Shown piece after piece: positions 24,510-32,000 of a stretch of 64,000 nt of DNA. Positions within the stretch are counted from its first letter, which is position 1; every line of letters begins with the position of its first letter. Where the stretch lies: assembly GCA_044220725.1 (NCBI GenBank), contig JBGAQN010000002.1, positions 20,883 through 84,882 on the forward strand. The letters are read 5' to 3'. A program made the translations under genes and the position numbers. The notes below the pieces were generated by a model that saw only the letters and a program-made list of their open reading frames with translations, made no database searches and was not told the origin of the DNA. Origin of the DNA: Phosphoribacter sp044220725 (GTDB taxonomy: Bacteria; Actinomycetota; Actinomycetes; Actinomycetales; Dermatophilaceae).

Positions 24510-25181
24510 ATGGCCCACCTGCTCGCCGTCAATGTCGGCACCTTGCGCCCGGACGGCGACAGCGGAGGCCAGCCGACCGGCATACACAAGACTCCCGCTG
24601 CCGGACCGCAGGAGGTGCGCGACCCCGGCGACAAGCGGACTGGGCTCGGCAGCGGCCTGGTCGGGGACGTCGTCGGCGACCGCCGCCACCACGGCGGGTC
24701 CGATCAAGCGGTGTATGCCGTCGCGCACGAGGAACTCGCCCACTGGGCAGTCGAGATCGGCCGGCCGCTCCTCCCAGGCAGTTTCGGTGAGAACCTCACT
24801 ACCGTGGGCCTGGACGTCGACGCTGCGCTCGTCGGGGAGATCTGGCGAATCGGCGATGTGGTCCGTCTCGAGGTGACCGGGCCCCGCATCCCATGCAGCA
24901 CGTTTGCCAGGGCCATCGGGGAGCCGCACTGGGTCAAGCGGTTCGCCGACCGCGGCCGCACGGGGGCCTATCTGCGCGTGCTTACTCCAGGCCCGGTCCA
25001 GGCCGGCGATCCGGTCGTTGTCGAGCAACGACCGGAACATGAGATCACCGTCCCGGTGATGTTCCGCGCGCTCACCACCGAGCGGCACCTTCTCCCACGG
25101 TTGCAGGACATCGGGCCGACCCTCAGCGAGGAAGGCCGCCGGGAACTCGCCGCGTATCGCGAGCGCCACCAATCCATGTGA
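24510..25181 (+). CDS. MOSC-domain protein
   Basis: Protein of 223 aa. The MOSC fold features are visible: GIHKTP near the start, VYAVAHEELAHWAVEIGR, LLPGSFGENLTTVGLD, RIGDVVRLEVTGPRIPCSTF with the conserved Cys (about residue 130), then GRTGAYLRVLTPGPVQAGD. MOSC proteins bind molybdenum cofactor sulfur at this Cys and reduce N-hydroxylated compounds or deliver sulfur; YiiM-type members share this layout. It begins 11 bp after the SulP gene, hinting at co-expression with an oxyanion transporter. ATG 24510 gives the family-typical start. Confidence 0.88.
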   Translation: MAHLLAVNVGTLRPDGDSGGQPTGIHKTPAAGPQEVRDPGDKRTGLGSGLVGDVVGDRRHHGGSDQAVYAVAHEELAHWAVEIGRPLLPGSFGENLTTVGLDVDAALVGEIWRIGDVVRLEVTGPRIPCSTFARAIGEPHWVKRFADRGRTGAYLRVLTPGPVQAGDPVVVEQRPEHEITVPVMFRALTTERHLLPRLQDIGPTLSEEGRRELAAYRERHQSM

Positions 25182-25192
25182 TCTAGATCACG
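25177..25192. promoter_or_regulatory. near-perfect CRP/GlxR-type operator
   Basis: TGTGATCTAGATCACG fits the actinobacterial CRP/GlxR consensus TGTGANNTANNTCACA with a single mismatch and contains the 14-bp perfect palindrome GTGATCTAGATCAC. It overlaps the MOSC stop codon and lies about 80 bp upstream of the DUF2892 gene, a suitable place for cAMP-dependent control. Confidence 0.6.
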
Positions 25193-25273
25193 CCCTGAGG
25201 CTGTCACCATCTGGCGCCTTGCGCCGTCCATGCGACGTTCGACACTCACCGCCAACGAAGGACACGACTCACC

Positions 25274-25474
25274 ATGAAGCTCAACGTCGGCAGCACCGAC
25301 CGGATGATCCGCATCGTCATCGCCGTCGTCGCCGCGATCCTCGCCCTCACCGTGGCCAAGGGCGCCCTCGCCATCGTCCTGTGGATCGTCGCCGCCATCA
25401 TGCTGGTCACGGGCGTGGTCCGGGTCTGCCCGCTCTACCTGCCGTTCAAGATCAGCACCAACAAGAACTCCTGA
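25274..25474 (+). CDS. DUF2892 (YgaP-type) small membrane protein
   Basis: Protein of 66 aa. It begins MKLNVGSTDRMIRIVI, the typical DUF2892 opening, has two transmembrane helices (about residues 13-27 and 32-50) and the conserved VCPLYLPF segment with one Cys. In Escherichia coli this module is fused to a rhodanese in YgaP; here it stands alone, while a separate rhodanese is encoded 10 kb away. It resides in the membrane; the role is not defined. GAAGGAC upstream is the ribosome site. A candidate CRP/GlxR operator lies in its promoter region and a hairpin built from the GTATGCCG motif follows the gene. Confidence 0.9.
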   Translation: MKLNVGSTDRMIRIVIAVVAAILALTVAKGALAIVLWIVAAIMLVTGVVRVCPLYLPFKISTNKNS

Positions 25475-25495
25475 ACCCCGGGCCATCGGCCCTCC

Positions 25496-25545
25496 GTATG
25501 CCGTCCGTTCCGGCCCACTGACCAAGGCCGGGACGGACGGCATAC
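25496..25545. terminator. 20-bp hairpin made of two inverted GTATGCCG motif copies
   Basis: Left arm GTATGCCGTCCGTTCCGGCC (25496-25515), a 10-base loop and a right arm (25526-25545) that is its complement with one mismatch. It ends 9 bases before the sigma-factor ATG, so it could stop transcription from the membrane-protein gene or act as an attenuator. No T-run. Confidence 0.6.
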
Positions 25546-25554
25546 CGTTGTCGC

Positions 25555-26346
25555 ATGGGCCTCACCCACGACGACATCACCGCCGCCGTCCCGGGTCTGC
25601 TGCGCTACGCGCGCGTGCTCACCAAGGACTCAGCCACTGCCGAAGACCTTGTCCAAGACACCGTGGTCCGCGCCCTGGAACGCGGGCATGATTTCCGCGG
25701 CGACTCCTCCCCCGACACCTGGCTGCACCGGATCCTGCACCATCGCTTCATCGATCTGGTTCGGGCCGACCGCAGCGATCCGACCGACGCGGAAGACCTA
25801 GCTGAACGAGTCGAGCTGAGTTGGCGCGATGACGCCTACACCGTCGATGCCGAGACCGTCGTCCTGAGGGCTGAGAAAGCCGAGGAGTTGCGGGACGCGA
25901 TCATCCACCTGCCGGCCACCTACCGATCTGCGGTCGTCCTGCACGACGTGCAGGGCCGCACGGCCGCGACAGTCGCTGACATCCAGGAGGTTTCGCTCGC
26001 CGCCGCCAAACAGCGCATCAGCCGAGCGCGCGCCATGCTGGTCACCCACCTGGCCCGCGGGACCGAGCGCAGGGCCGCCTTGGCGGGAATCCCGTTGCGC
26101 TGCTGGGATGCCCGCTCCCGAGTGAGTGACTACCTGGACGGGGATCTCGACCTGGGCACCCGCAGCGCGCTCGAGGCCCACCTCGCGTCGTGCCCCACCT
26201 GCCCCGCCCTGTATGCCGGCCTGGTCGGCGTGCGGGCGGCGCTGGGCGCCCTGCGCGATCCGGACACGGTCGTCCCGCCCGCCCTGGCCGATCGACTGCG
26301 CGCAGCCGCCACGGCTAGCGACCACCCTCAGGCCTTCGGCTCATGA
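25555..26346 (+). CDS. ECF sigma factor fused to a C-terminal zinc anti-sigma (zf-HC2) domain
   Basis: Protein of 263 aa. Region 2 spans about residues 15-80 (TAEDLVQDTVVRALE, DTWLHRILHHRFIDLVR) and region 4 about 118-170 (LPATYRSAVVLHDVQGRTAA, AAKQRISRARAMLVTHL), as in extracytoplasmic-function sigma factors. After a 15-residue linker comes CWDARSRVSDYLDGDL and HLASCPTCPALY, the zf-HC2 site (H...CxxC) of ZAS anti-sigma factors. The usual partners are two proteins; here they are one chain, so the factor may be self-inhibited and redox- or zinc-responsive. The stop overlaps the GH1 gene start by four bases. Confidence 0.9.
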   Translation: MGLTHDDITAAVPGLLRYARVLTKDSATAEDLVQDTVVRALERGHDFRGDSSPDTWLHRILHHRFIDLVRADRSDPTDAEDLAERVELSWRDDAYTVDAETVVLRAEKAEELRDAIIHLPATYRSAVVLHDVQGRTAATVADIQEVSLAAAKQRISRARAMLVTHLARGTERRAALAGIPLRCWDARSRVSDYLDGDLDLGTRSALEAHLASCPTCPALYAGLVGVRAALGALRDPDTVVPPALADRLRAAATASDHPQAFGS

Positions 26347-27662
26347 GCGCCCCCGCTGACGACGGTCGGTCCGACGCCTCGCCAGGCTCGGTATCCCCAG
26401 AGGGCTTTTCCCTCGACGGCATATTGCTCGGGGTGGCGACTGCGGCCACCCAGATCGAGGGGGGCTGTGCATCCACCAACTGGGCCGACTGGGCCCGAAC
26501 CCCCGGCCACATCGCCGACGGCTCCAGCCCCGTCCGGGCCACCGATCACTGGAACCGCTGGCGAGAGGACACCGAGCTCATGGCCCAGCTCGGCATTCAG
26601 ACCTACCGGCTCGGGGTCGAGTGGGCTCGACTCGAGCCACAGCCGGGAAGGTTCGATGGCGATGCCTTTCAGCATTATCGGGACGAGTTGACTCTGTTGC
26701 GTGACAAGGGAATCCGCCCCTTGCTCACCTTGCATCACTTCAACAACCCGCGCTGGTTCGAGTCGATGGGAGCCTTCGAGCACCCCGATTGCGTGCCGAT
26801 TTTCCTTCGCTTCGTCGCCCGGGTCGTCAACGAGCTCGGTGACCTTGTCGAGGACTGGTGCACGATCAACGAACCGAACGTCTATGCGACGTTTGGCTAC
26901 TTCTACGGCACCTTCCCGCCCGGCGTGCGGTCACTTCCCCGCACGGTTCGGGTGATGACCAATCTCGCGCATGCCCACGTCACGGCATACGACCTCATCC
27001 ACGCTCTGCGCCCGGGGAAGGCGACCCGCGTCGGGTTTGCCATGCACCTGCGCGTCTTTGACCCAGCCAACTCCGCCAGCCCGATGCTGCGCGGGCTGGC
27101 CCGGGCGCAAGAGCGGCTGTTTCAAGGGATCCTCACCGAGGCGCTGTGCACCGGCCGATTCGGTATGCCGCTGCGCCGCCCCGTCGGAGTGCATCCCGGC
27201 CGCTATTACGACTATCTCGGGATCAACTACTACTCCCGGACCTGGGTCAGCCGCTTCGGGGACGCCACCAGACCGGGCGCCGAGGTCAACGATCTGGGCT
27301 GGGAGATCTACCCCGAGGGCCTGGCCCGCGTGGCTCGGTGGGCCTACGACCGCTGGCCAGCGCCGATCTGGGTCACCGAAAACGGGACGTGTGACAACAC
27401 CGACCGATTCCGAGCGCAGTTCGTTCGCGATCATCTCGAGGTGGTCGCGGCCGGCCGGGCTACTGGGTTGCCGTTCGAGCGCTACTACCACTGGTGTTTC
27501 GTCGACAACTGGGAATGGGCCGAAGGCGAGGTGCCCCGGTTCGGTCTCGTCGGTCTCGACTACGACACGCAGGAGCGGTCGATCAAGGGCAGCGGCCGCT
27601 TCTATGCCGAGGTCATCGCGGCTGGCGCCGTCACGCCCGAGCTTGAGGGCCGTTACCGGTGA
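26343..27662 (+). CDS. GH1-family beta-glucosidase
   Basis: Protein of 439 aa. GH1 landmarks: GVATAATQIEGG, YRLGVEWARLEPQPG, LLTLHHFNNPRWF, acid/base Glu in WCTINEPNVYAT, LGINYYSRTWV, nucleophile Glu in WVTENGTCD and YYHWCFVDNWEWAEG. It releases terminal beta-linked sugars, most likely glucose. No signal peptide, so it acts on imported oligosaccharides. The length is normal for the family. The ATG overlaps the end of the sigma-factor gene (ATGA), an odd partnership suggesting that glycoside use is tied to that sigma factor. Its 3' end overlaps the convergent amidohydrolase gene by 32 bp. Confidence 0.93.
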   Translation: MSAPADDGRSDASPGSVSPEGFSLDGILLGVATAATQIEGGCASTNWADWARTPGHIADGSSPVRATDHWNRWREDTELMAQLGIQTYRLGVEWARLEPQPGRFDGDAFQHYRDELTLLRDKGIRPLLTLHHFNNPRWFESMGAFEHPDCVPIFLRFVARVVNELGDLVEDWCTINEPNVYATFGYFYGTFPPGVRSLPRTVRVMTNLAHAHVTAYDLIHALRPGKATRVGFAMHLRVFDPANSASPMLRGLARAQERLFQGILTEALCTGRFGMPLRRPVGVHPGRYYDYLGINYYSRTWVSRFGDATRPGAEVNDLGWEIYPEGLARVARWAYDRWPAPIWVTENGTCDNTDRFRAQFVRDHLEVVAAGRATGLPFERYYHWCFVDNWEWAEGEVPRFGLVGLDYDTQERSIKGSGRFYAEVIAAGAVTPELEGRYR

Positions 27663-29361
27663 GATAGGTCAGCCGACCGGCCAGGTAGGTAGCGGCAATT
27701 GGCATGGCTCGCAATCGCTGGGCCGCCGCAGCGCTTAGCTCGGCCCTGAGCCCCGCCCCCTCGGGACCCGCCGCATCGACACGTGACCCACCGGAGCCAG
27801 TCTCAGCCGAAGCGAGCGGGTCGGCGTCGAGCAGGACGAGGTCAGCGCGACTACCCACGCGAAGAGTCGTCTGCCCATCGGTGCTCGCCGCCAGCGCCTG
27901 TGCCACCGTCAACGCCTCGCCGGCATTCCAGGGCGCTCGCTCGTCGGCGCTGCGGTGGACTGCCGCCGCCATGGCCAGCCAAGGGTCTAGCGGCGACACG
28001 GGCGCATCCGATCCCAGCAGCACAGCCACCCCCGCCTGCAGCATCGACCGCAAGGGAAAGCACCGGTCGGCACGGTCGGGCCAACATCGCGCCGTGACGT
28101 CTCGGTCGTCGAGCAGGTGCGCCGGCTGAACACTTGCGCCCACGCCGAGGTGGGCCATCCGGACGATGTCGGGCCGTCGCATCAACTGGGCATGCTCGAT
28201 CGTCCCGGTCGCTCCGGCAGCCCCGAAGACGTCCAAGGCCTGTGCGACGGCCGCGTCGCCGATGGCGTGAATCGCCATCCGCAGGCCTCCGTCCGTCGCC
28301 TGTCGGGTCAGCTCCAGCAGCTCGCCCGCGCTGACGTTCGCCACGCCGCACGGATCGGCGAGGTCGGGAAGGTCGGGCGCATCGGCATACGGATGATCGC
28401 ACCAGGCCGTCCGCGTGTTGAGCGAGCCGTCCGAGATCACCTTGAGTGGTCCCATCCGCACCAGGCCGCCGGTGTCGCCGAGGACGTCGCCGCTGCGCAG
28501 CCCGGCCGCCAACACGGCCGCCAGCCGATCCGGATACACCGCGACCCGCACCCGCAGGTCCCGGACCCCGGCCGCGAATCGGGCTGGCCAGTCGAGGAAT
28601 CCGTCGCCGAACTCCATGTCCCCGACGCCGACGATCCCCAAGGCCGCGGCCCGCGCCACCGCCGTCCGGTATGCCGTTTGTCTGGCTTCCCGCGGCCCGG
28701 GCAGGTCGGTCAACCGGGCCCAGACCGGATACCAGGCGTTCTCCGTGAGCACCCCGCCAGCGGGGGCAGCGCCGGTGTGGCCAGCGCCGGTGTGGCCAGC
28801 GCCGGTGTGGCCAGCGCCGGTGTGGCCAGGGTCGGGCGAGCCAGCGCCGAGCAGGGCGAGCGCCGCCGAGTTGAGCCACCCGTTGTGCCCGTCGCCGCTG
28901 ACCAGCGCCACCGGGTGACGCCCCGACACCGCGTCGAGTTCGGCGACCGTCGGCTGCCTGGCCCAGGTCGCGCTGCGATGCCCGAAGCCGACGACGACGC
29001 TGTCCAGGTCGCTCGGTGGGAGCTGGCGGATGTGGTGTCGAATCCGTTCGGTCACTGCCTCCGGGCTGATGGTGCCGGACATGTCGACCCGACCCAAGGT
29101 GTCGGCCCACTGGGCGAGATGGACGTGGTGATCCCAGAGCCCTGGGATTGCCCACCGCCCTTGGGCGTCATGTGTGTCGGCGTCGTCGGGTCCGGCCCGC
29201 AACTCGCCGGTCGGTGCGACGGCGACGATTCGTCCGCCCGCCATCCGCAGGTCCACGGGAGCGTCCGGTGCAGGGACGCCGCCGACCGGAACAAGCCGCA
29301 CGTTGCGCACGAGCACCGTCGGCGCACAGTCGGTGCTCGGGGCCTTGGTGGCCATAGTCAT
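27631..29361 (-). CDS. YtcJ-like amidohydrolase (amidohydrolase 3 family)
   Basis: Protein of 576 aa. Metal-site motifs of the family: IPGLWDHHVHLAQWA (HxH, about residue 72), then ALVSGDGHNGWLNSAA, LKVISDGSLNTRTAWC, MAIHAIGDAAV and LLGSDAPVSPLDPW with the catalytic Asp. Members hydrolyse amides or formamides of unknown natural substrates; YtcJ-type proteins are cytoplasmic. A run of Gly-His-Thr-Gly-Ala repeats interrupts the protein at about residues 177-200. ATGs at 29361 and 29355 are both possible. Convergent with the GH1 gene. Confidence 0.88.
   Translation of the reverse strand: MTMATKAPSTDCAPTVLVRNVRLVPVGGVPAPDAPVDLRMAGGRIVAVAPTGELRAGPDDADTHDAQGRWAIPGLWDHHVHLAQWADTLGRVDMSGTISPEAVTERIRHHIRQLPPSDLDSVVVGFGHRSATWARQPTVAELDAVSGRHPVALVSGDGHNGWLNSAALALLGAGSPDPGHTGAGHTGAGHTGAGHTGAAPAGGVLTENAWYPVWARLTDLPGPREARQTAYRTAVARAAALGIVGVGDMEFGDGFLDWPARFAAGVRDLRVRVAVYPDRLAAVLAAGLRSGDVLGDTGGLVRMGPLKVISDGSLNTRTAWCDHPYADAPDLPDLADPCGVANVSAGELLELTRQATDGGLRMAIHAIGDAAVAQALDVFGAAGATGTIEHAQLMRRPDIVRMAHLGVGASVQPAHLLDDRDVTARCWPDRADRCFPLRSMLQAGVAVLLGSDAPVSPLDPWLAMAAAVHRSADERAPWNAGEALTVAQALAASTDGQTTLRVGSRADLVLLDADPLASAETGSGGSRVDAAGPEGAGLRAELSAAAAQRLRAMPIAATYLAGRLTYLTGNGPQARA
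28771..28830. repeat. 15-bp in-frame tandem repeat, 4 units
   Basis: Four units of GCCGGTGTGGCCAGC (last unit ends GG) in the amidohydrolase gene, encoding a Gly-Ala-Gly-His-Thr repeat in what should be a surface loop. Confidence 0.9.
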
Positions 29362-29453
29362 CGCGGCAGCCTCTCCCAGGTCTGGTGGACCGAGCCGACG
29401 CTAGTCCATGTCAGACTTCGGGGAACGCGAAGACCGCCGCAGGGAGGATGCCG

Positions 29454-30170
29454 ATGTCGCCGCGAACCACGATGCAGATATCGCCGCGAACCACACAGCC
29501 GATGTCGCCGCGACCCACACAGTCGGCCGCCCATGTCGCTGGCTTGGGGAGGCGAGTTCTCGCGTCGACCACGCTTGCGGCCGCTCTCGTCCTTGCAGCC
29601 CTGGGCGGCTGTTCAGCGCCCACCGGCACCCAGGCGCCGACGCCGAGCGGCACCGCAGCTCCCAGCGGTGGAGCCGCGGGCTCGCGGACCGCCACCCCAG
29701 CAGGCACACCCCGGTCAACCGGCTCTCAGCCAGCGCCGAACCCCTATCCGAGCGACGTGCCGGAGGAGGCCCGGGCCGACACCCAGGCGGGCGCGGTGGC
29801 GTTCGTCCGGCACTTCTTCGCGAAGGTCAACGCCAGCTACGCCACCGGGCAGACCGGCCTCCTGCGCCCGCTGACGACGACCCGGTGCAGCGCCTGCCCG
29901 AGCGTTGAGGCCGGCATTGCCGCGGCGTTGGGGCCGGGGCGGCATACCGTGAGCGAGCCGATGCTGCTGCGTGAGGTGACCCCAAGCAACGAGCCCAGGC
30001 GGGTCGGCGAGACGCTCGTGGACGTGCTGTTCACCCTGCGCCCGACCAAACTCGTCGACGCCTCCGGGGCACCGGCCGGAGCATTGAAGGAGGTGCGCGG
30101 AATCTATCTGGTGTCCGTGGTCCGCGACACTGCTGGGTGGCGCGTCGACGGAATCACCTTGATGCAGTAG
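29454..30170 (+). CDS. DUF6318-like lipoprotein
   Basis: Protein of about 238 aa. A hydrophobic segment RRVLASTTLAAALVLAALGGC ends in the lipobox LGGC, so the mature protein is lipid-anchored outside the membrane. A Thr/Ser/Pro/Ala-rich spacer follows. The folded part starts PNPYPSDVPEEARADTQAGA and has CSACPSVEAGI (two Cys) and a C-terminal VVRDTAGWRVDGITL, which I associate with the DUF6318 family. Start chosen at ATG 29454, six bases after GGGAGG; ATG 29448 and 29385 are alternatives. The N-terminus before the signal carries a triple Met-Ser-Pro-Arg-Thr-type repeat, unusual for a lipoprotein. Function unknown. Confidence 0.75.
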   Translation: MSPRTTMQISPRTTQPMSPRPTQSAAHVAGLGRRVLASTTLAAALVLAALGGCSAPTGTQAPTPSGTAAPSGGAAGSRTATPAGTPRSTGSQPAPNPYPSDVPEEARADTQAGAVAFVRHFFAKVNASYATGQTGLLRPLTTTRCSACPSVEAGIAAALGPGRHTVSEPMLLREVTPSNEPRRVGETLVDVLFTLRPTKLVDASGAPAGALKEVRGIYLVSVVRDTAGWRVDGITLMQ

Positions 30171-30275
30171 CAGGCCCGAGGAACAAGCAGACAGGTGTCC
30201 GGGGCCACGGACCGGCCCCGGACACCCGCGACGATGCTTCCGGGCTGCGCCGCAGTCGCTCAGCGCAGCGTGGTC

Positions 30276-31103
30276 TCAACTGCCATAGAGCGCGCGAACA
30301 CCGATGCGGTCCTGTTCGGTCATGCTCAGGTCGGTCGAGCTGCCGTTGCACTGCGGGTAGTGCATGATCGAGGCCCGGTCGTAGGGAGTCAGCGGACGCC
30401 AGTTGTTGTCCTCAAAGCACGTGCCGGCCTCGGGCCGAGTGTGCTCGTGGCGGAACCCGAGCACGTGACCGAGTTCGTGACCCATGATGTTGCCCGGCGT
30501 CCACGAGCCCGAGTTATAGAGCGAGGTCGCGTTGACCAAGATGTTGCGCCCGCGCTTGGACGTGCTGGGGAAGAACGCCCGAGCGATGTATTGGGTCGTG
30601 GTCGTCGGCTCGACAGAGAAGACGACGCTCGAGTTGCGAGTGGTGCAAGCACCGTCCTGCGCGGGGACGTAGGTGAAGTTGACCTTGGTCGTGGCGGCCT
30701 CCCACAAGCCGGTTCCCGCGGCCATGGCGGTGACCACTCTGGCGTGGTTGGTTCCGAACTTCGTGCTGACGCAGTACGTGAGGTTGAGCGCTTGGCTTGC
30801 CGACCACTTGTCGTCGACCCCGCGGACCCGGTTGACGATGAGCCCGTCGATCGGGTCGTGGCGAGAGGCGAATCGCTGCGAGTCGGTCATCCGATCGTAG
30901 AGCTCGCGCAAGTCCCCGACGTCGTATGCCGGCTCGTCACCGTTCACGACATAGACCGCGTCCTCGTCCTGGTAGGTCGACGCGACGAACTCGTGGAAGC
31001 TCGGGACGGGAAAGTCCCCGGCGGAGGCCGAGGTGGCCGTGATCGACAGGGCAACGGCGGCGGTCGTGACCAACGCCAAGGCGCGCATGGGTTTGTGCTG
31101 CAT
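30276..31103 (-). CDS. secreted metzincin-type zinc metalloprotease
   Basis: Protein of 275 aa. Signal peptide 1-28 (RALALVTTAAVALSITATSA, cut near SASA-GD). The zinc site HELGHVLGFRHEH (residues 209-221) has the HExxHxxGxxH pattern, and SIMHYPQC about 25 residues on supplies the Met-turn, so it is a metzincin, near matrixin/astacin-like bacterial proteases. Cys pairs (111/153 and 229/252) may form disulfides. It degrades proteins outside the cell; substrates unknown. It lies in a cluster of exported proteins including a trypsin-like protease 1 kb away. Confidence 0.9.
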   Translation of the reverse strand: MQHKPMRALALVTTAAVALSITATSASAGDFPVPSFHEFVASTYQDEDAVYVVNGDEPAYDVGDLRELYDRMTDSQRFASRHDPIDGLIVNRVRGVDDKWSASQALNLTYCVSTKFGTNHARVVTAMAAGTGLWEAATTKVNFTYVPAQDGACTTRNSSVVFSVEPTTTTQYIARAFFPSTSKRGRNILVNATSLYNSGSWTPGNIMGHELGHVLGFRHEHTRPEAGTCFEDNNWRPLTPYDRASIMHYPQCNGSSTDLSMTEQDRIGVRALYGS

Positions 31104-31251
31104 TCGGGCTCCTTTGACGGATGCCCCGGCCGCTCCATGTCACGACCGAGGGAGAGATGTCGTCACGCTAGGCCGTCGATGATCTGAATATCCTCCCGGG
31201 AAACCCAAGAAAGGGTAAAGGATGCCCACCCGATGACCGATACAGCCGTTT

Positions 31252-31902
31252 TTATCCTGTTGCGGTGAGGGTACGAGTCCCCACCGATGACGCGAGCGGG
31301 ACCCTCAGCCAGACGATCTGGGCGAGCGCCGGTTGCGGCCCATCGCAGCCGGACGCGCCGGCTTCCGGCCCGGCCCAGACGGCGACGCGCACCGAGTCGG
31401 CGGATTCCGCGACGTCAAGACCGGTCACCCGATCGCACGGTATGCCGCCCACCACCACCTGGATGACCACCTGACGAGCCGCGGGGTCGGCGCTGACGAC
31501 GGTCCAGGGGATCTGTCGGATGCGCTGTCCGGCAACGGGGTCGGACAGGGCCGGGGTCGGGATGACCGATCCTGGTGGCTCGGGCAGTGGCGCTGGCACC
31601 GCACCGGGAGGGACGGGCTGAACCTGTTGGCCAGTCGCCACAGCGCTCGAATCGCCCAGCCCGGTCACCGCATGTGAACCGACGCCGGCCCCCGTCGGCT
31701 CACCCACGATGGCCCCCGTCGACACACCCACGTTGGCCCCCGTGGAGCCGCCAGCGGACCCGCCGGGAATCCCGCGGCTGGCACACCCGGCCACTCCGGC
31801 CACTCCGGCCACTCCGGCCACTCCGGCCAGGAGCAGGGCCACCCCGGCAAACCACCGCACGAAGGATCGATGCCGGGGGAGCGAACGGCGGGCAGACGGC
31901 AT
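31252..31902 (-). CDS. putative lipoprotein, unknown function
   Basis: Protein of 216 aa. The N-terminus is SARRSLPRHRSFVRWF (basic) followed by a hydrophobic stretch with repeated Gly-Val-Ala and a lipobox GVAGC. The mature region opens with low-complexity Gly/Ser/Thr repeats and then a folded domain with IRQIPWTVVSADPAARQVVI, VGGIPCDRVTGLDVAE and GASGCDGPQ (one Cys pair); it ends with a beta-rich stretch. No family recognised. ATG 31902 was chosen since it gives a complete lipoprotein signal; a longer frame to 32445 would overlap the protease gene antisense to nothing and has no signal peptide. Confidence 0.7.
   Translation of the reverse strand: MPSARRSLPRHRSFVRWFAGVALLLAGVAGVAGVAGVAGCASRGIPGGSAGGSTGANVGVSTGAIVGEPTGAGVGSHAVTGLGDSSAVATGQQVQPVPPGAVPAPLPEPPGSVIPTPALSDPVAGQRIRQIPWTVVSADPAARQVVIQVVVGGIPCDRVTGLDVAESADSVRVAVWAGPEAGASGCDGPQPALAQIVWLRVPLASSVGTRTLTATG
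31791..31826. repeat. 9-bp tandem repeat inside a lipoprotein signal peptide
   Basis: Four exact units of CCACTCCGG encode Gly-Val-Ala repeats that form the hydrophobic core just before the lipobox Cys. Adding or losing a unit would change signal-peptide length without a frameshift. Confidence 0.9.
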
Positions 31903-32000
31903 ACCAGACACGGTAGGCGACCACCCGCACACGCGCGCAGGCGCGCCCGGGGGAACCGGACGCGCCTGCCGCACCACGTGATCGGTCATCGGTCGATCGA

